Source: Isochrysis galbana (Eukaryota; Haptophyta; Isochrysidales; Isochrysidaceae). From it: a DNA stretch of 64,000 bases. The notes below the pieces were generated by a model. The model was not told where the DNA came from and did no database searches. It saw only the letters and a program-made list of their open reading frames with translations. Position numbers and translations under genes: made by a program. The stretch is taken from NCBI GenBank assembly GCA_018136815.1, contig CM030933.1:7641675-7705674 (forward strand), written 5' to 3'. The first letter of the stretch is position 1, and the number at the start of each line of letters is the position of its first letter. This document shows positions 11,154 through 20,588 of this stretch, in pieces.

Positions 11154-13652
11154 CCTAGATGCTCCGTTAGGCTGATAATAGGTTCTGATAATAGGTCATG
11201 AGGTCCTATGGAGCTGACGACCTAATATCAGGCTCTCACTAGTATTATAAATGTAGTAGAGTATGTAGATAGTAGTTAAAGAAGTCTTCCCAAGGGGGGG
11301 GCGGGCCCCGTGGCGCGGCTCGCGACACATGCAAGCGATGCTTGTACGCAACTTGCATGCTGAGGGTGGTGAGGGCAATGAGGCCTGCTTTGACCAGCAA
11401 TGGGGCAGGCAGCCCATTGATGAGTTGAAGGGCTCTGCCCTCGAATGGTCGACGATTGAGGAGATGGCTGGCCGCGCCAAGTCGGTGCGAGCCAAGCGCT
11501 GCCTCTTCTGCGGCCACACCTACCTGGGAGGCCCCTCAACATTCGGCAGCATCTGGACAGGCTACTGCCGCACAGGAACGTGCGCGCGTGCAAGCCAATC
11601 GCGCAGTGGGTGGATAGGCACGCGGCTGTGCTGCAAGAGCTTCGGTTGCGCGCACAGCACGCTAGCAAGAAGATGAAGTTGGCTGTGCATCAGCAAGAAA
11701 GCCGCACAGAGGGCCGCGCATTAGCTGCTTACGGTCACAAGCCTGACTCCCCCTTTTCTCCCAACAGCAGCACCACCACCCAAGTCTCGCCATTTCAGGC
11801 AACTACCGTCGAAGATGTGGCGGAGGCCTGGCTGAAGGTCATCGTGAAGAAGGCCTTGCCTCTGGACCTTGTCAACGACAGACTTTTTCGTGAAGCTGTA
11901 GCACTAACGGCGAAATGCGGCTCCAAAAATTTGCTTGTAGGCAATGAAATTCGGCTACCCTATCGCAAACACTTCACGGAGAAGCTCCTCCCCAAGCTTG
12001 ATGAAAAGCTCGATTCCAACATCCGCCGAACGAAAGGTCCAAGGCCTGGCGGAGCTCACAGGGGTGACCATTATTTCGGATGGGTGGACGAATGTACAAC
12101 ATCGCCCGATCATCAACGCGTTGGCGTCACTACCCATAGGCTAATTCTTTTTGGCTGCTGAGGACACTTCAGCACTTCAGGCGCGACGAAGGACGCACAG
12201 TACATCAAAGATTTCATCGTCAAACATATTCGTGCATTTGGTGCTCAGCATGTGGTTGCCATCTGCATGGATGGTGCTTGCACGGCCTCGTTCCCGTTAA
12301 TAGCTTTGGAATGCCCCTCCGTATTTTCTTACACTTGTCCCACGCACAGTTTGGACAACTTCCTCAAGAATATTTGTAGCGACAAAGCGGTGCTCCGCGT
12401 CAAGGGCATTCGCGATCGGGACTTTCCTTGGGGCGAGCCCTTTCTGGCAAAGGCTGTCGAGCAGGTCCGCTTTGTTGTGTCATTTGTTACGTCCCACCAC
12501 AAAGCGCTTGCGCGCTATCGCGCATTGTGCAAGAGTGTCCCTCCAGATGATAGGCCAGAAGGGGGGATGGAGTTGCTGAAGTCATGTGAGACACGATTCG
12601 CTTCTAATTTCCTCATGCTCGTGCGATATTCGAATGTTCACCATGTCCTTGAGCTGCTCGTTTTAGATGCGGCCTACGTTGCGTGGGTCGATGCGCAATC
12701 ACGTGACATCCGTGAGAAGGCCGCTCAGTGCAAGCGTACTATTCGCTCAGAGTCCTTGGCAACTACCGTTAAGACAGCGATCACAATCATGGAGCCCGTC
12801 TATCGACTGCTTCGTTTGACCGACGGCAAACAAGGCGCCCATTTGGGCAAAGTGTATGCGTATCTCCTTCAAATTGATCATCACCTGAAGAACCTTGACG
12901 TCGATGGTGTCAACAGCGCGACACGGCATAAAATACACGAACTTTTTATGGCAAGGTGGGAGTATTTGCACGCGCCTGTCATGAGTGCTTCTTACTGTTT
13001 GGAGCCTGAATTTTGTCGTCGCAAGTTCTCTTCTAAGGAGCTGCAAGAGCTTAAACGATGCTTGAAGCAGATGTCTAGCGCAGAGCATCCATACCCCGAC
13101 TTATTGGCGGAGTACTCAGAATTTCAAGAGGCTTGCATTGGTGGAATGCATGATTTGACTGATGATATTGCGTTCAGTTCGCGTGCCCAGGCTATGGCAT
13201 CGTACAAGTGGGCGAATGTTTATTTGGCCCCATGGCCTCATCTACAATGGGCAGCACGACGTTTGTTGGCGTTGACTTGTTCGGCGTCCGGATGCGAGCG
13301 CTCTTGGTCGGTTGAAGATTGGATCCACTCGAAGAAGAGGAACCGGTTAGGCCAAGTAACTGTTGAGAGATTGGTGAGAAGCCACACAAATCTGTTGCTC
13401 GAGGACTTGCTCCATGATTGGGAATCTCATGTTTTGCCTTGGGAGCTAGACATGGTGGCAGAGGATCCGGAGGATGAGGACGAGGTTGAGCAGTAATGTC
13501 GTTCACATATCACATATACATTTACTATGATTATACCGTTAGTATAAAGATAGGTTCTCAGGTCTCAGGCTGTTATCGGGTCTTGTGTGGACCTTATATA
13601 AGGTCTAAGGTCGCAGAGACCTGACGACCTGATACCTGACGGAGCATCCTAG
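11154..13652 (+). mobile_element. hAT DNA transposon, complete ends, degraded gene (hAT-1)
   Basis: A 2499-bp element flanked by an exact 8-bp target duplication CTCATAAT (11,146-11,153 and 13,653-13,660), the length expected for hAT. Terminal inverted repeats are CCTAGATGCTCCGTTAGG on the left and, reverse-complemented, CTAGGATGCTCCGTCAGG on the right. Subterminal regions carry repeated AGGTC/TCAGG motifs on both sides. The transposase gene inside has several disruptions, so the copy is non-autonomous, although its ends are good enough to be moved by a related transposase. Confidence 0.92.
11329..13496 (+). pseudogene. hAT-1 transposase pseudogene
   Basis: Remains of a hAT transposase. An N-terminal BED-type finger is split by a frameshift near 11,545 (CLFCGHTYLGG in one frame, HLDRLLPHRNVRAC in the next). 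A DUF659-like core (TIISDGWTNVQHRP) is reached through a second frameshift near 12,040. A TAA stop lies at 12,142. A third frameshift at 12,165-12,180 is caused by a tandem 8-bp duplication CACTTCAG. The remaining 414 residues (12,252-13,496) are open and end in the hAT dimerisation region (SASGCERSWSVEDWIHSKKRN...LVRSH). The gene is inactive as it stands. Confidence 0.88.
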
Positions 13653-13679
13653 CTCATAATACCTATCATTGATATGTTA

Positions 13680-14040
13680 TATGTCATATGTCATACATAT
13701 GTTAGTCGCCCGTAGGCTCACAGGCTACCAGTAGTTCCTGGGGGAGTGTAATTGTAATTGTCAAGCATGATTGTGATTGTCTTGCATCCAACTATAGAAC
13801 TATAGGTGCTAGGTGCTAGGTGCTAGGTGGGAGGCCAGAGGCCAGGCAATCAGGTGGCGGTTATGGATATTATGCTATCTATATTGGATACTGGCCTCGC
13901 TCGCGCGCTCACTCTCACCGCGTGCGCGCGCAGCCCTCTGTTCCGGACATAGGGGTCTCCTAGAAACACAGTGAAAAACGCACTGTTTTTGACTTCCGTA
14001 GAAACACACTGTTCCTGTGTTTAACAACTAGCAACTAGGG
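13680..14040 (+). mobile_element. partial copy of the 28-kb terminal-inverted-repeat element
   Basis: Shares ordered blocks with 28,300-28,655: CCCGTAGGCTCACAG, GGGAGTGTAATTGTAATTG, CAAGCATGATTGTGATTG, GGCAATCAGGTGGCGG, CCTCTGTTCCGGACAT and GACTTCCGTAGAAACACACT. The right end (GTGTTTAAC) is present but the left inverted repeat is missing. It lies about 20 bp right of hAT-1. Confidence 0.75.
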
Positions 14041-14140
14041 TACTTTGTACTTTGTCAATAGACCCAAACCGTTTGGCCCAACCTATATGGGGCCCAGTGA
14101 CTGTGAGAAGAGCAACATAGATCAGAGATACCATTGAGGG
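14041..14140 (+). repeat. possible LTR remnant upstream of DEAD-box gene
   Basis: CCTATATGGGGCCCAGTGA and AGAGCAACATAGAT resemble parts of the copia LTR at 9715-9984 read on the plus strand (CCATATTGTACC, GGGCCCAGTGATAGATAGCAAC). The match is short and imperfect, so this is tentative. Confidence 0.35.
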
Positions 14141-14318
14141 CTAGCTCGCACGACAAACTTCAAGAAATTTTTTTTAGCTAGCTCGCGCGACAAGCGACGT
14201 AGGTTCGCTACGATGACCTCACCCCTCGAACTAGAAAACTCCATCCTACAAAACAACTGCGGTTAAACACTTAACACTTAACACTAAACACAGACCCACG
14301 AGGGAGCGACGCGCGTCG

Positions 14319-16391
14319 ATGCGTTCGCTCCCGTCGACGGCTGCGCCGCTCAAGAAAAAGTCAGCGAAGAGGGCGCGGAAGGAGGACGCACCAACGGCGG
14401 AGGGAGGTGAGGTTGGGAGGTCAACACTACCATCCGACGCTCGCGCCGCGCCGCGCTTCTCCGAGCTCGAGCCCGCGCTCTCCCCTCCGAGCCTCGCAGC
14501 GCTTGCAGCGATGGGCTTTGAGCGGGCGACGCCTGTGCAGGCTGCCACAATTCCGCGGCTGCTGCGCCACCAGGACGTTGCGGTGCAGGCGTGCACAGGA
14601 TCGGGGAAGACCCTTGCTTTCCTCCTTCCACTCTATGAGCTCCTGGCTCGCCGCGAGAGCCCGCTACGCAAGATGCAGGCTGGAGCTCTGGTGATCGAGC
14701 CCACGCGTGAGCTTGCCGCGCAGGTGCACGCGGTCGCGCTGCGTGTCGGTGAGACACACGCCGAGGCGCGCATGAGCGCTGAGTCTTCCAACTTGGGGCG
14801 CGATGAGGATGCGCTCTCAACGGCGGCCACCATCCTGCCGCCCACCCTTCTCGTGGGCGGCACAGATCTGGCGGAGTCGGTTGCGTGTCTTAGAAAGACA
14901 GGAGCGCACGTGCTCATCGGCACTCCCGGAAGAGTCGAGGACGTCCTCAATCGAGTCTCGGAGCTTTCGCTGCGCGAACTCGAACTCCTGGTTCTCGATG
15001 AGGCCGACCGGCTGCTCGACATGGGATTCGAGGCCAAGCTGAACGCGATCCTAGCTCGCTTACCAAAGCAACGCCGCACTGGTCTCTTCTCTGCAACACA
15101 GACGGATGAGCTACTTCAGCTCGCCAGGGCAGGCATGCGCAATCCCGTCAAGGTTCACGTCAAGGTCAATGCCGCGCCGCCGAGTGACGCCACCAACTCA
15201 CAGGCCAGTTCGACTGTGAACGATGATGGAGTGAAGGGAGGGCCTAGCCCGAGCGGGTTGAGCTCATCCACAATGACTCCTTCATCGCTAACGGCATACG
15301 TCATGCTCGCGGATGAGGCGTCGCGCCTACCGCAGCTCGTCCACTTCATGCGCAAACAGCTGCAAGCGCAGAAGAAGCTGATGGTCTACTTTCTCACGTG
15401 CGCGTGTGTCGACTTTTACGGTACAGTCCTTCCGTTGCTACCAGACCTCAAAGGAAAGCCGATCGCTCCCTTACACGGCAAGATGAAGCCCAAATCCCGC
15501 ACGAGAGCGTACGAGTGGTTCATCAAGCAGCGGGAGGGCGCAGCATTGCTGTGCACCGACGTGGCGGCGCGTGGGCTGGACCTGCCCGACGTGGACTGGG
15601 TTGTGCAATTCGATGCACCACAGGATCCCAACGCTTATGTTCACCGGGTCGGGCGCACCGCGCGCATGGGGAGGCAAGGCGGCGCGTTGCTGTTGCTTCG
15701 ACCACAGGAAGATACCTACATCCCGTTCCTCAACGTACGCAGAGCTCCTCTCGCCACGATGGAGCCCGTTCCTGAGCTCAAGCCACTTAAGAATCAGCTG
15801 ACTAAATTCGCGATTGCAGACCGGGCGGTGATGGAGAAGGGCGCGAGAGCGTACGTGTCATACCTCAAGGCGTATCAGGAGCATCTATGCAAATACGTCT
15901 TTGTCTTTGACCGCCTCGATCTGGGCCAGCTCGCCACCGCCATGGGACTGCTGCGGCTACCCAAGGTTCGTGAACTCGGCAGGAAACGGAAACGCGGGAA
16001 GGACTCATGGGTGGAGTTTGAGCCGGCGGCGGAGGTGAAGGACCTAGATTCCGTTAGGTACAAGGACAAGCAACGCGAACGCCAGCGCCAGGCTGCCAAG
16101 GCCAAGCGTGCGGCGGAGGCAGCCGAGCCGCGCGACGGGGCGCGCTTGAAGAGTAAACGAGGCGGCTCAACTGCGGGGCAGCGTCTGGCGAAGGGGGGGC
16201 GTGGACACGAGCTTACACCCAAGGACGCCCCCGCCGCGAAGGCTGCTGCTGCAGCTGAGGCGACGAGAAATGCTGTTGTTGACGAGGACGACTTTGCACT
16301 GGAGACAAAACTGATGAAGTTGCTGAAGAAAGGCAAGATCACGAAATCGGAATTCCACAGAAGACTCGGCGAATCGGACGACGAAGACTGA
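14319..16391 (+). CDS. SPB4: DEAD-box ATP-dependent RNA helicase, Spb4/DDX55 type
   Basis: A nucleolar RNA helicase needed in 60S ribosomal subunit assembly in the Spb4/DDX55 family. The 690-residue product is intronless. Motifs are in order: Q motif (GFERATPVQ, 66-74), Walker A ACTGSGKT (91-98), PTRELA (128-133), TPGR (202-205), DEAD (227-230), SAT (258-260) and HRVGRTAR (442-449). The family-specific C-terminal block follows (AYVSYLKAYQEHLCKYVF...LLRLPKVREL), then a long Lys/Arg/Ala-rich tail likely to bind RNA and carry nuclear localisation signals. Relative to most relatives there is a Ser/Thr-rich insert of about 30 residues at 295-325 between the two RecA lobes. All catalytic residues are present. 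The ATG at 14,319 is the first in frame. Confidence 0.95.
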   Translation: MRSLPSTAAPLKKKSAKRARKEDAPTAEGGEVGRSTLPSDARAAPRFSELEPALSPPSLAALAAMGFERATPVQAATIPRLLRHQDVAVQACTGSGKTLAFLLPLYELLARRESPLRKMQAGALVIEPTRELAAQVHAVALRVGETHAEARMSAESSNLGRDEDALSTAATILPPTLLVGGTDLAESVACLRKTGAHVLIGTPGRVEDVLNRVSELSLRELELLVLDEADRLLDMGFEAKLNAILARLPKQRRTGLFSATQTDELLQLARAGMRNPVKVHVKVNAAPPSDATNSQASSTVNDDGVKGGPSPSGLSSSTMTPSSLTAYVMLADEASRLPQLVHFMRKQLQAQKKLMVYFLTCACVDFYGTVLPLLPDLKGKPIAPLHGKMKPKSRTRAYEWFIKQREGAALLCTDVAARGLDLPDVDWVVQFDAPQDPNAYVHRVGRTARMGRQGGALLLLRPQEDTYIPFLNVRRAPLATMEPVPELKPLKNQLTKFAIADRAVMEKGARAYVSYLKAYQEHLCKYVFVFDRLDLGQLATAMGLLRLPKVRELGRKRKRGKDSWVEFEPAAEVKDLDSVRYKDKQRERQRQAAKAKRAAEAAEPRDGARLKSKRGGSTAGQRLAKGGRGHELTPKDAPAAKAAAAAEATRNAVVDEDDFALETKLMKLLKKGKITKSEFHRRLGESDDED

Positions 16392-16799
16392 CGCGGTGTG
16401 AGAAGAGTATCCCTTAAGAGGGCGGCCGGTGCGCTAAACTAGGAAGGCGTAGACTTTTCGCTTTTGAGGCAGGAGAGCACACGATTTTACGATCGGGTAG
16501 TACGATGGTTTGACAAGTTGCTAGGTGTCGCCCAGGTGTCGCAGCGCGGTTGCGCCTTTGTAGCGAAAAAGTAAGAAGAATACAGATCAAACTGATCTTA
16601 TCTATGATGATTGTGATTAAAAATAATAATAATACAACTGAGCGTTAGTACCACTACTCCCACTAAGGTGTCGTTCCGTCAAATGTGGGACATGAGTCGA
16701 ATTGAGCGATCGAATGTCCACAGTTGTACACAGCGTTATTTTAAAATTAAATGTAGACTAGCGTAACATTCCCTGCTTCCCGCGACGCGTGTCCCCCCG
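16392..16799. other. 3' flank of DEAD-box gene with repeat fragment
   Basis: No gene. ACTGAGCGTTAGTACCACTA and CTCCCACTA at 16,637-16,667 match one end of the dispersed repeat seen at 23,090 and, inverted, at 27,960-28,000 and 50,330-50,370. Confidence 0.5.
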
Positions 16800-17370
16800 G
16801 AGGGCGCCGTGTCGGCGCTTTTCGATTGTGATTACTTGTAACTATGGGCACGGCGCGATGTGCATCGGCCACCCCGCGGGGGCGCCGTGCGTGCGCATAG
16901 AAACTTTTTCCCCTAAGGCCCACATTAACGTAAAGTAGCCGTATACGAGATGTTTCGTTGCGCAGCACGTGTGATTACTTGCAATCATTGTGCACGCCGT
17001 GCGTATGCGCATCGGCTCCCCCCCCCCCCTCTCGAGGGCGCCGTGCGTGCGCATAGAAACTTTTTCCCCTAAGGCCCACAATAACGTAAAGTAGCCATAT
17101 ACGAGATGTTTCGTTTACGCAGCACGTGTGATTACTTGCAATCACTGTGCACGCCGTGCGTATGCGCATCGACTCCCCCCCTCGCGAGGTCGCCGTGTGT
17201 GCGCATAGAAACTTTTTTCCCTAAGGCCCACATTAACGTAAAGTAGCCATATACGAGATGTTTCGTTTGCGCAGCACGTGTGATTATTTGCAATCATTGT
17301 GCACGCCGTGCGTATGCACATCGGCTTCCCCCCCCCGCGGGGCGCCGTGCGTGCGCATAGCAACTTCCAG
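16800..17370. repeat. ~152-bp tandem repeat, about 3.7 units
   Basis: Units begin near 16,881, 17,037, 17,189 and 17,341 (spacings 156, 152, 152), preceded by a diverged partial unit. Each contains GCGCATAGAAACTTTTTCCC, CCCACATTAACGTAAAGTAG, ATACGAGATGTTTCGTT, GCAGCACGTGTGATTA and a variable C-run, ending in CGCCGTGCGTGCGCATAG. The C-run length accounts for most of the unit-length difference. No coding role is apparent. Confidence 0.92.
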
Positions 17371-17662
17371 GAAGGTGCACGCCGTGCGTTCACTCTTTCC
17401 GCGGGGGGACTCTAGACGCAGAAGCGGTCGGGAACCGTGGGGGCACCCCCTGGGACCGGGGAAAATATTACCGTATACTGCGAAAACACTAACGTAAACA
17501 ACCGATAGGTCTTGGGGTCGCTCCCCTCCCCCGGGTCCCCTCCCCCGGGTCCCCTCCTCCCCCTCTCATCGACCTACCAGAGAGAGACGGCTCCTACTGC
17601 CTGCCTCCCTCCTCCCTCCTCGCTCACCCTCCAGCTCTCTCCTCGCCCTCGTCTTCCTCACG

Positions 17663-18307
17663 ATGGTGGCGACTCGGCGCGCATCGGTACGGTCCTCCGT
17701 CCTCTCCTCTCGTGCTCCTGCTCGCTGGTTTCGTTCGACTCGCTCGGCACAGCCACCTGTCGACTGGACGCCGAGCGCAAGCGCTGCTCGCACGACTCGT
17801 TCCTCTTCCTGCTCCAAGGGCGCGGCGGAGGAGGCGGAGCCTGTTCGCGTTCCTGATGCCGAGGAGGAGGCCCTTTCCCCGACCGATGAGGCCACCACCA
17901 CCACCACCGACGAGGACTCCGGGCCTGTGGGAGGAGAAGAGGAGAACGAGGACTGTGCGTCGGACGCTCCAGGTCTTCTTGTTCCCATCGCGCGGGTTGC
18001 GGATGTCGATGAGCCAGCCGAGTCGATGGAGGAGGTCGAGACCGCCCACGCGCTCGCTCTCACCGATGAGAAGGAAGCCGCGGAAGAGGACGAGAAGGCG
18101 GAGAAGGCGGAGAATGAGAAGACGGCTGCGTCCGACGCACCAGTCGGAGAAGTCTTCACTCGGTTCGAAGAGGCCACGCAGCTGGAAGAGGCCACGCAGC
18201 TCGAGGAGGAGGAGAAGGGCGAGACCGCCGAGGAGGCCGAGACCGCCGAGGCGCCCGCTCCTGCCAAGGCGCCTCTTCCAGCTGCGTGGCCTCTTCGAAC
18301 CGAGTGA
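17663..18307 (+). CDS. acidic low-complexity ORF over an inverted repeat, probably retroelement ORF1
   Basis: A 214-residue frame beginning MVATRRASVRSS, basic and serine-rich at first, then strongly acidic (Glu/Ala/Thr). No domain is recognised. The leader before it (ACCGATAGGTCTTGGGGTCG, 17,501-17,520) resembles the sequence before the LINE ORF1 at 5733, which suggests a LINE-like ORF1. The frame enters the right arm of a perfect inverted repeat and stops there, so its C-terminus is simply the antisense of its own middle. It is unlikely to be a normal full-length protein. Confidence 0.35.
   Translation: MVATRRASVRSSVLSSRAPARWFRSTRSAQPPVDWTPSASAARTTRSSSCSKGAAEEAEPVRVPDAEEEALSPTDEATTTTTDEDSGPVGGEEENEDCASDAPGLLVPIARVADVDEPAESMEEVETAHALALTDEKEAAEEDEKAEKAENEKTAASDAPVGEVFTRFEEATQLEEATQLEEEEKGETAEEAETAEAPAPAKAPLPAAWPLRTE
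17891..18192 (+). repeat. perfect inverted repeat, left arm (302 bp)
   Basis: Identical at every position I compared to the reverse complement of 18,271-18,572. The spacer between arms is 78 bp. The left edge is a (GCC ACC) stretch and the right edge is GGAAGAGGC. Confidence 0.97.
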
Positions 18308-18572
18308 AGACTTCTCCGACTGGTGCGTCGGACGCAGCCGTCTTCTCATTCTCCGCCTTCTCCGCCTTCTCGTCCTCTTCCGCGGCTTCCTTCTCATCGG
18401 TGAGAGCGAGCGCGTGGGCGGTCTCGACCTCCTCCATCGACTCGGCTGGCTCATCGACATCCGCAACCCGCGCGATGGGAACAAGAAGACCTGGAGCGTC
18501 CGACGCACAGTCCTCGTTCTCCTCTTCTCCTCCCACAGGCCCGGAGTCCTCGTCGGTGGTGGTGGTGGTGGC
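18271..18572 (-). repeat. perfect inverted repeat, right arm (302 bp)
   Basis: Reverse complement of 17,891-18,192 without a mismatch that I could find. It abuts the start of a dispersed repeat (CCATTATAACTACAATGAGG) at 18,574. A transcript across both arms would fold into a ~302-bp hairpin with a 78-nt loop. Confidence 0.97.
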
Positions 18573-18573
18573 T

Positions 18574-19400
18574 CCCATTATAACTACAATGAGGGAAAAC
18601 CCATTGATTGAGGCGCACCGACCGCTACGTCGGAAAGCACTGGGGAGGGGGCGGGGGCGAGGAACCTCTCGTCGTGAAAAGAACGGCCCTTAACAGCTCG
18701 CGCCGCGAGCAGCCCTCGAGAAATAAGCGACTGCGCCCCGAGATACCTGCCATGGGGGTATCCCAAGACGTCTTGAGCCGCTCCCTTCCCATCGTCCCTC
18801 CCGTCGCCAGCCGCCCCTCCCCGCTCGCCCCGCCCGTTTGCTAACGCAAACGGGTCTCGTTTCTCACCACACTCCATCGGGTGTGTGTGTGTGTGCAAAT
18901 CCCCCCCCCTCCCTCGCTTCGCTCTCTTCCACCTCTCTCCCTGCGGCTGCGGCGCGTCGCCATGCGGCGCGCCACGGCCTGCTCTCAGAGGTCCTTTGGG
19001 GGCACCCAGAGGCTCTGCCAGAGGGCCAGCAAGGGCAGCGCTTGCAGCTTAGGCTTAGGGGGCAATGGAGGCTGGGGCTCAGCCCCTGGCCCCCCCTGCC
19101 TCTCCCTCGCTCGCCTCGCTGGTCCTAGGTGCCGCCCAGAGGCCTCTGTCTGCGTGGCGACCAGGGATGGCGGGGGGGGTCAGTCCGAGAGTAGGCCCAA
19201 GCGGGCATGGGCGAATGCGGCTGCCGCGACCCGCGCCCACTAGGGGTTTGGGTGGTGGTTGTGGTTGTGTTGAATGCCCTGCTCGTGCCAGAAGGCAGAG
19301 CATGGGGTTGACCGACAGGCCCCCCCGGAGGAAAATTGGTGCCTGAGAGAGGGGACGCAAGGCGCCCCCCCCATGCTGAACTAAGTATAAACTTAGTTGA
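18574..19400 (-). mobile_element. dispersed GC-rich retroelement leader, inverted copy
   Basis: Reverse of the arrangement at 49,440-50,220. Shared landmarks are ACAATGAGGGAAAACCCATT, ACGGCCCTTAACAGCTCGCG, GCCCGTTTGCTAACGCAAAC, a GGCGCGTCGCCATGCGGCG block, CAATGGAGGCTGGGGCTCAG and, at the end, AACTAAGTATAAACTTAGTT, the inverted LINE head. The two copies differ by many substitutions and small indels. No protein domain is visible. Confidence 0.7.
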
Positions 19401-19913
19401 TATTGGAATAATATTGTGGTTAAAAAACTCTTGAAGATGCCTACATTGTAGTGTAAGTGCTTTTATTGCTGCGCTCACCCTTGCCAACCCAAATGTCACG
19501 AAAATGTCCTTCAATGTCTTCAGAGCCCAGCCTTGCCAGCCCAAATGTCCGAACATGTCACGTGATATTTTTTCGGCCAAAAGCCGCCCAAGAACTTCGA
19601 CATTTCCGCCAGGGCCTAATCATCAGATCGTCGTTCACATTCATACCTATCGTGCGGTACGATATGTAGTAGTAGGTCAGTGTTGCCTTCCTCTCCCGAC
19701 CCTCTCCCTCTCCCCCCCTCCCCCCCCCCCCCCCCACTCACTCTCTCCCTCCCTCCCTTCCTCCCACTCCCTCTCCCTCTCCCCCTCCCTCTCCCACTCC
19801 CTCTCCCTGTCCACCTCTGCTCTCTTCCCGCTCTGCTCCGTCCTCTTGCCGCTCTGCGTTTCTCCATCAGCGCGCTCTTGAGTGGGTGTGGGCAGAGCCG
19901 TCCCATTCGACTG

Positions 19914-20548
19914 ATGCTCATCCTGCTGGCTCCGCTCCCGAGCCTGAGCGTGCTGCCCCTCTCGGCGTGGCACTGCTCCGAGGCCGCTGAGATGGCGTGC
20001 CCTGGTGTCGATGAGCTGCCAGCAGATAAGGGCTGCCAGGTGAGCTGCAAGCCAGAGCAGCCGGGTGCCGCACACGTGTGCGCGCGTGCACGCGCCAAGT
20101 GCGAGAGCCTGCGCTCCTGCAAGAGTTTCAACGTCAACGATGAGGGCACATGGGCTACGCTGAAGCAGCACCTGGTCAAGAACGGCGCCGGCACATCGGT
20201 GGCAGGCTTGACTGACGCCTACTGTCCACCGGCGCTCAAGGAACGCAGTCTCCAGACAGGTGACGCCTTGTGTCCTCATGCATGTTCCGCATCGGCTTGA
20301 GGCAGGATGCCGCCATGGCACAGTGCCGTGACAGCGAAAACTACGTGCCGCAGGTATAGTCTGCACATCGACATCCAACCTGTGCGTTGTTCTCTCAAAG
20401 GTCGCGCGTCGCGCGTTGTTCACAGCGCGCGTGCGGCATTCTATCCCGCATTCCATCCCAATTGTTGTCGGCTCGACCGGGTATCCGGAGCACCGCATTC
20501 CTGCGATTAATCACATCGCGTTCATCATTGAACGGTATCATGCACCTT

Positions 20549-20588
<40 letters not shown>

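Noticed and set aside
11196-11668. Minus-strand frames over the hAT-1 left half
   Set aside because: Antisense of the transposase pseudogene.
16800-17370. CRISPR-like array
   Set aside because: Units are ~152 bp and directly adjoining, without short repeats separated by unique spacers; the genome is eukaryotic.
18156-18611. Second copy of the acidic protein on the minus strand
   Set aside because: It exists only because the inverted repeat is symmetrical; not an independent gene.
19616-20498. Minus-strand frames of 192 and 273 residues
   Set aside because: Antisense of the DUF3431 signal-peptide exon and its pyrimidine-rich leader; Arg/Gly/Glu-rich artefacts.
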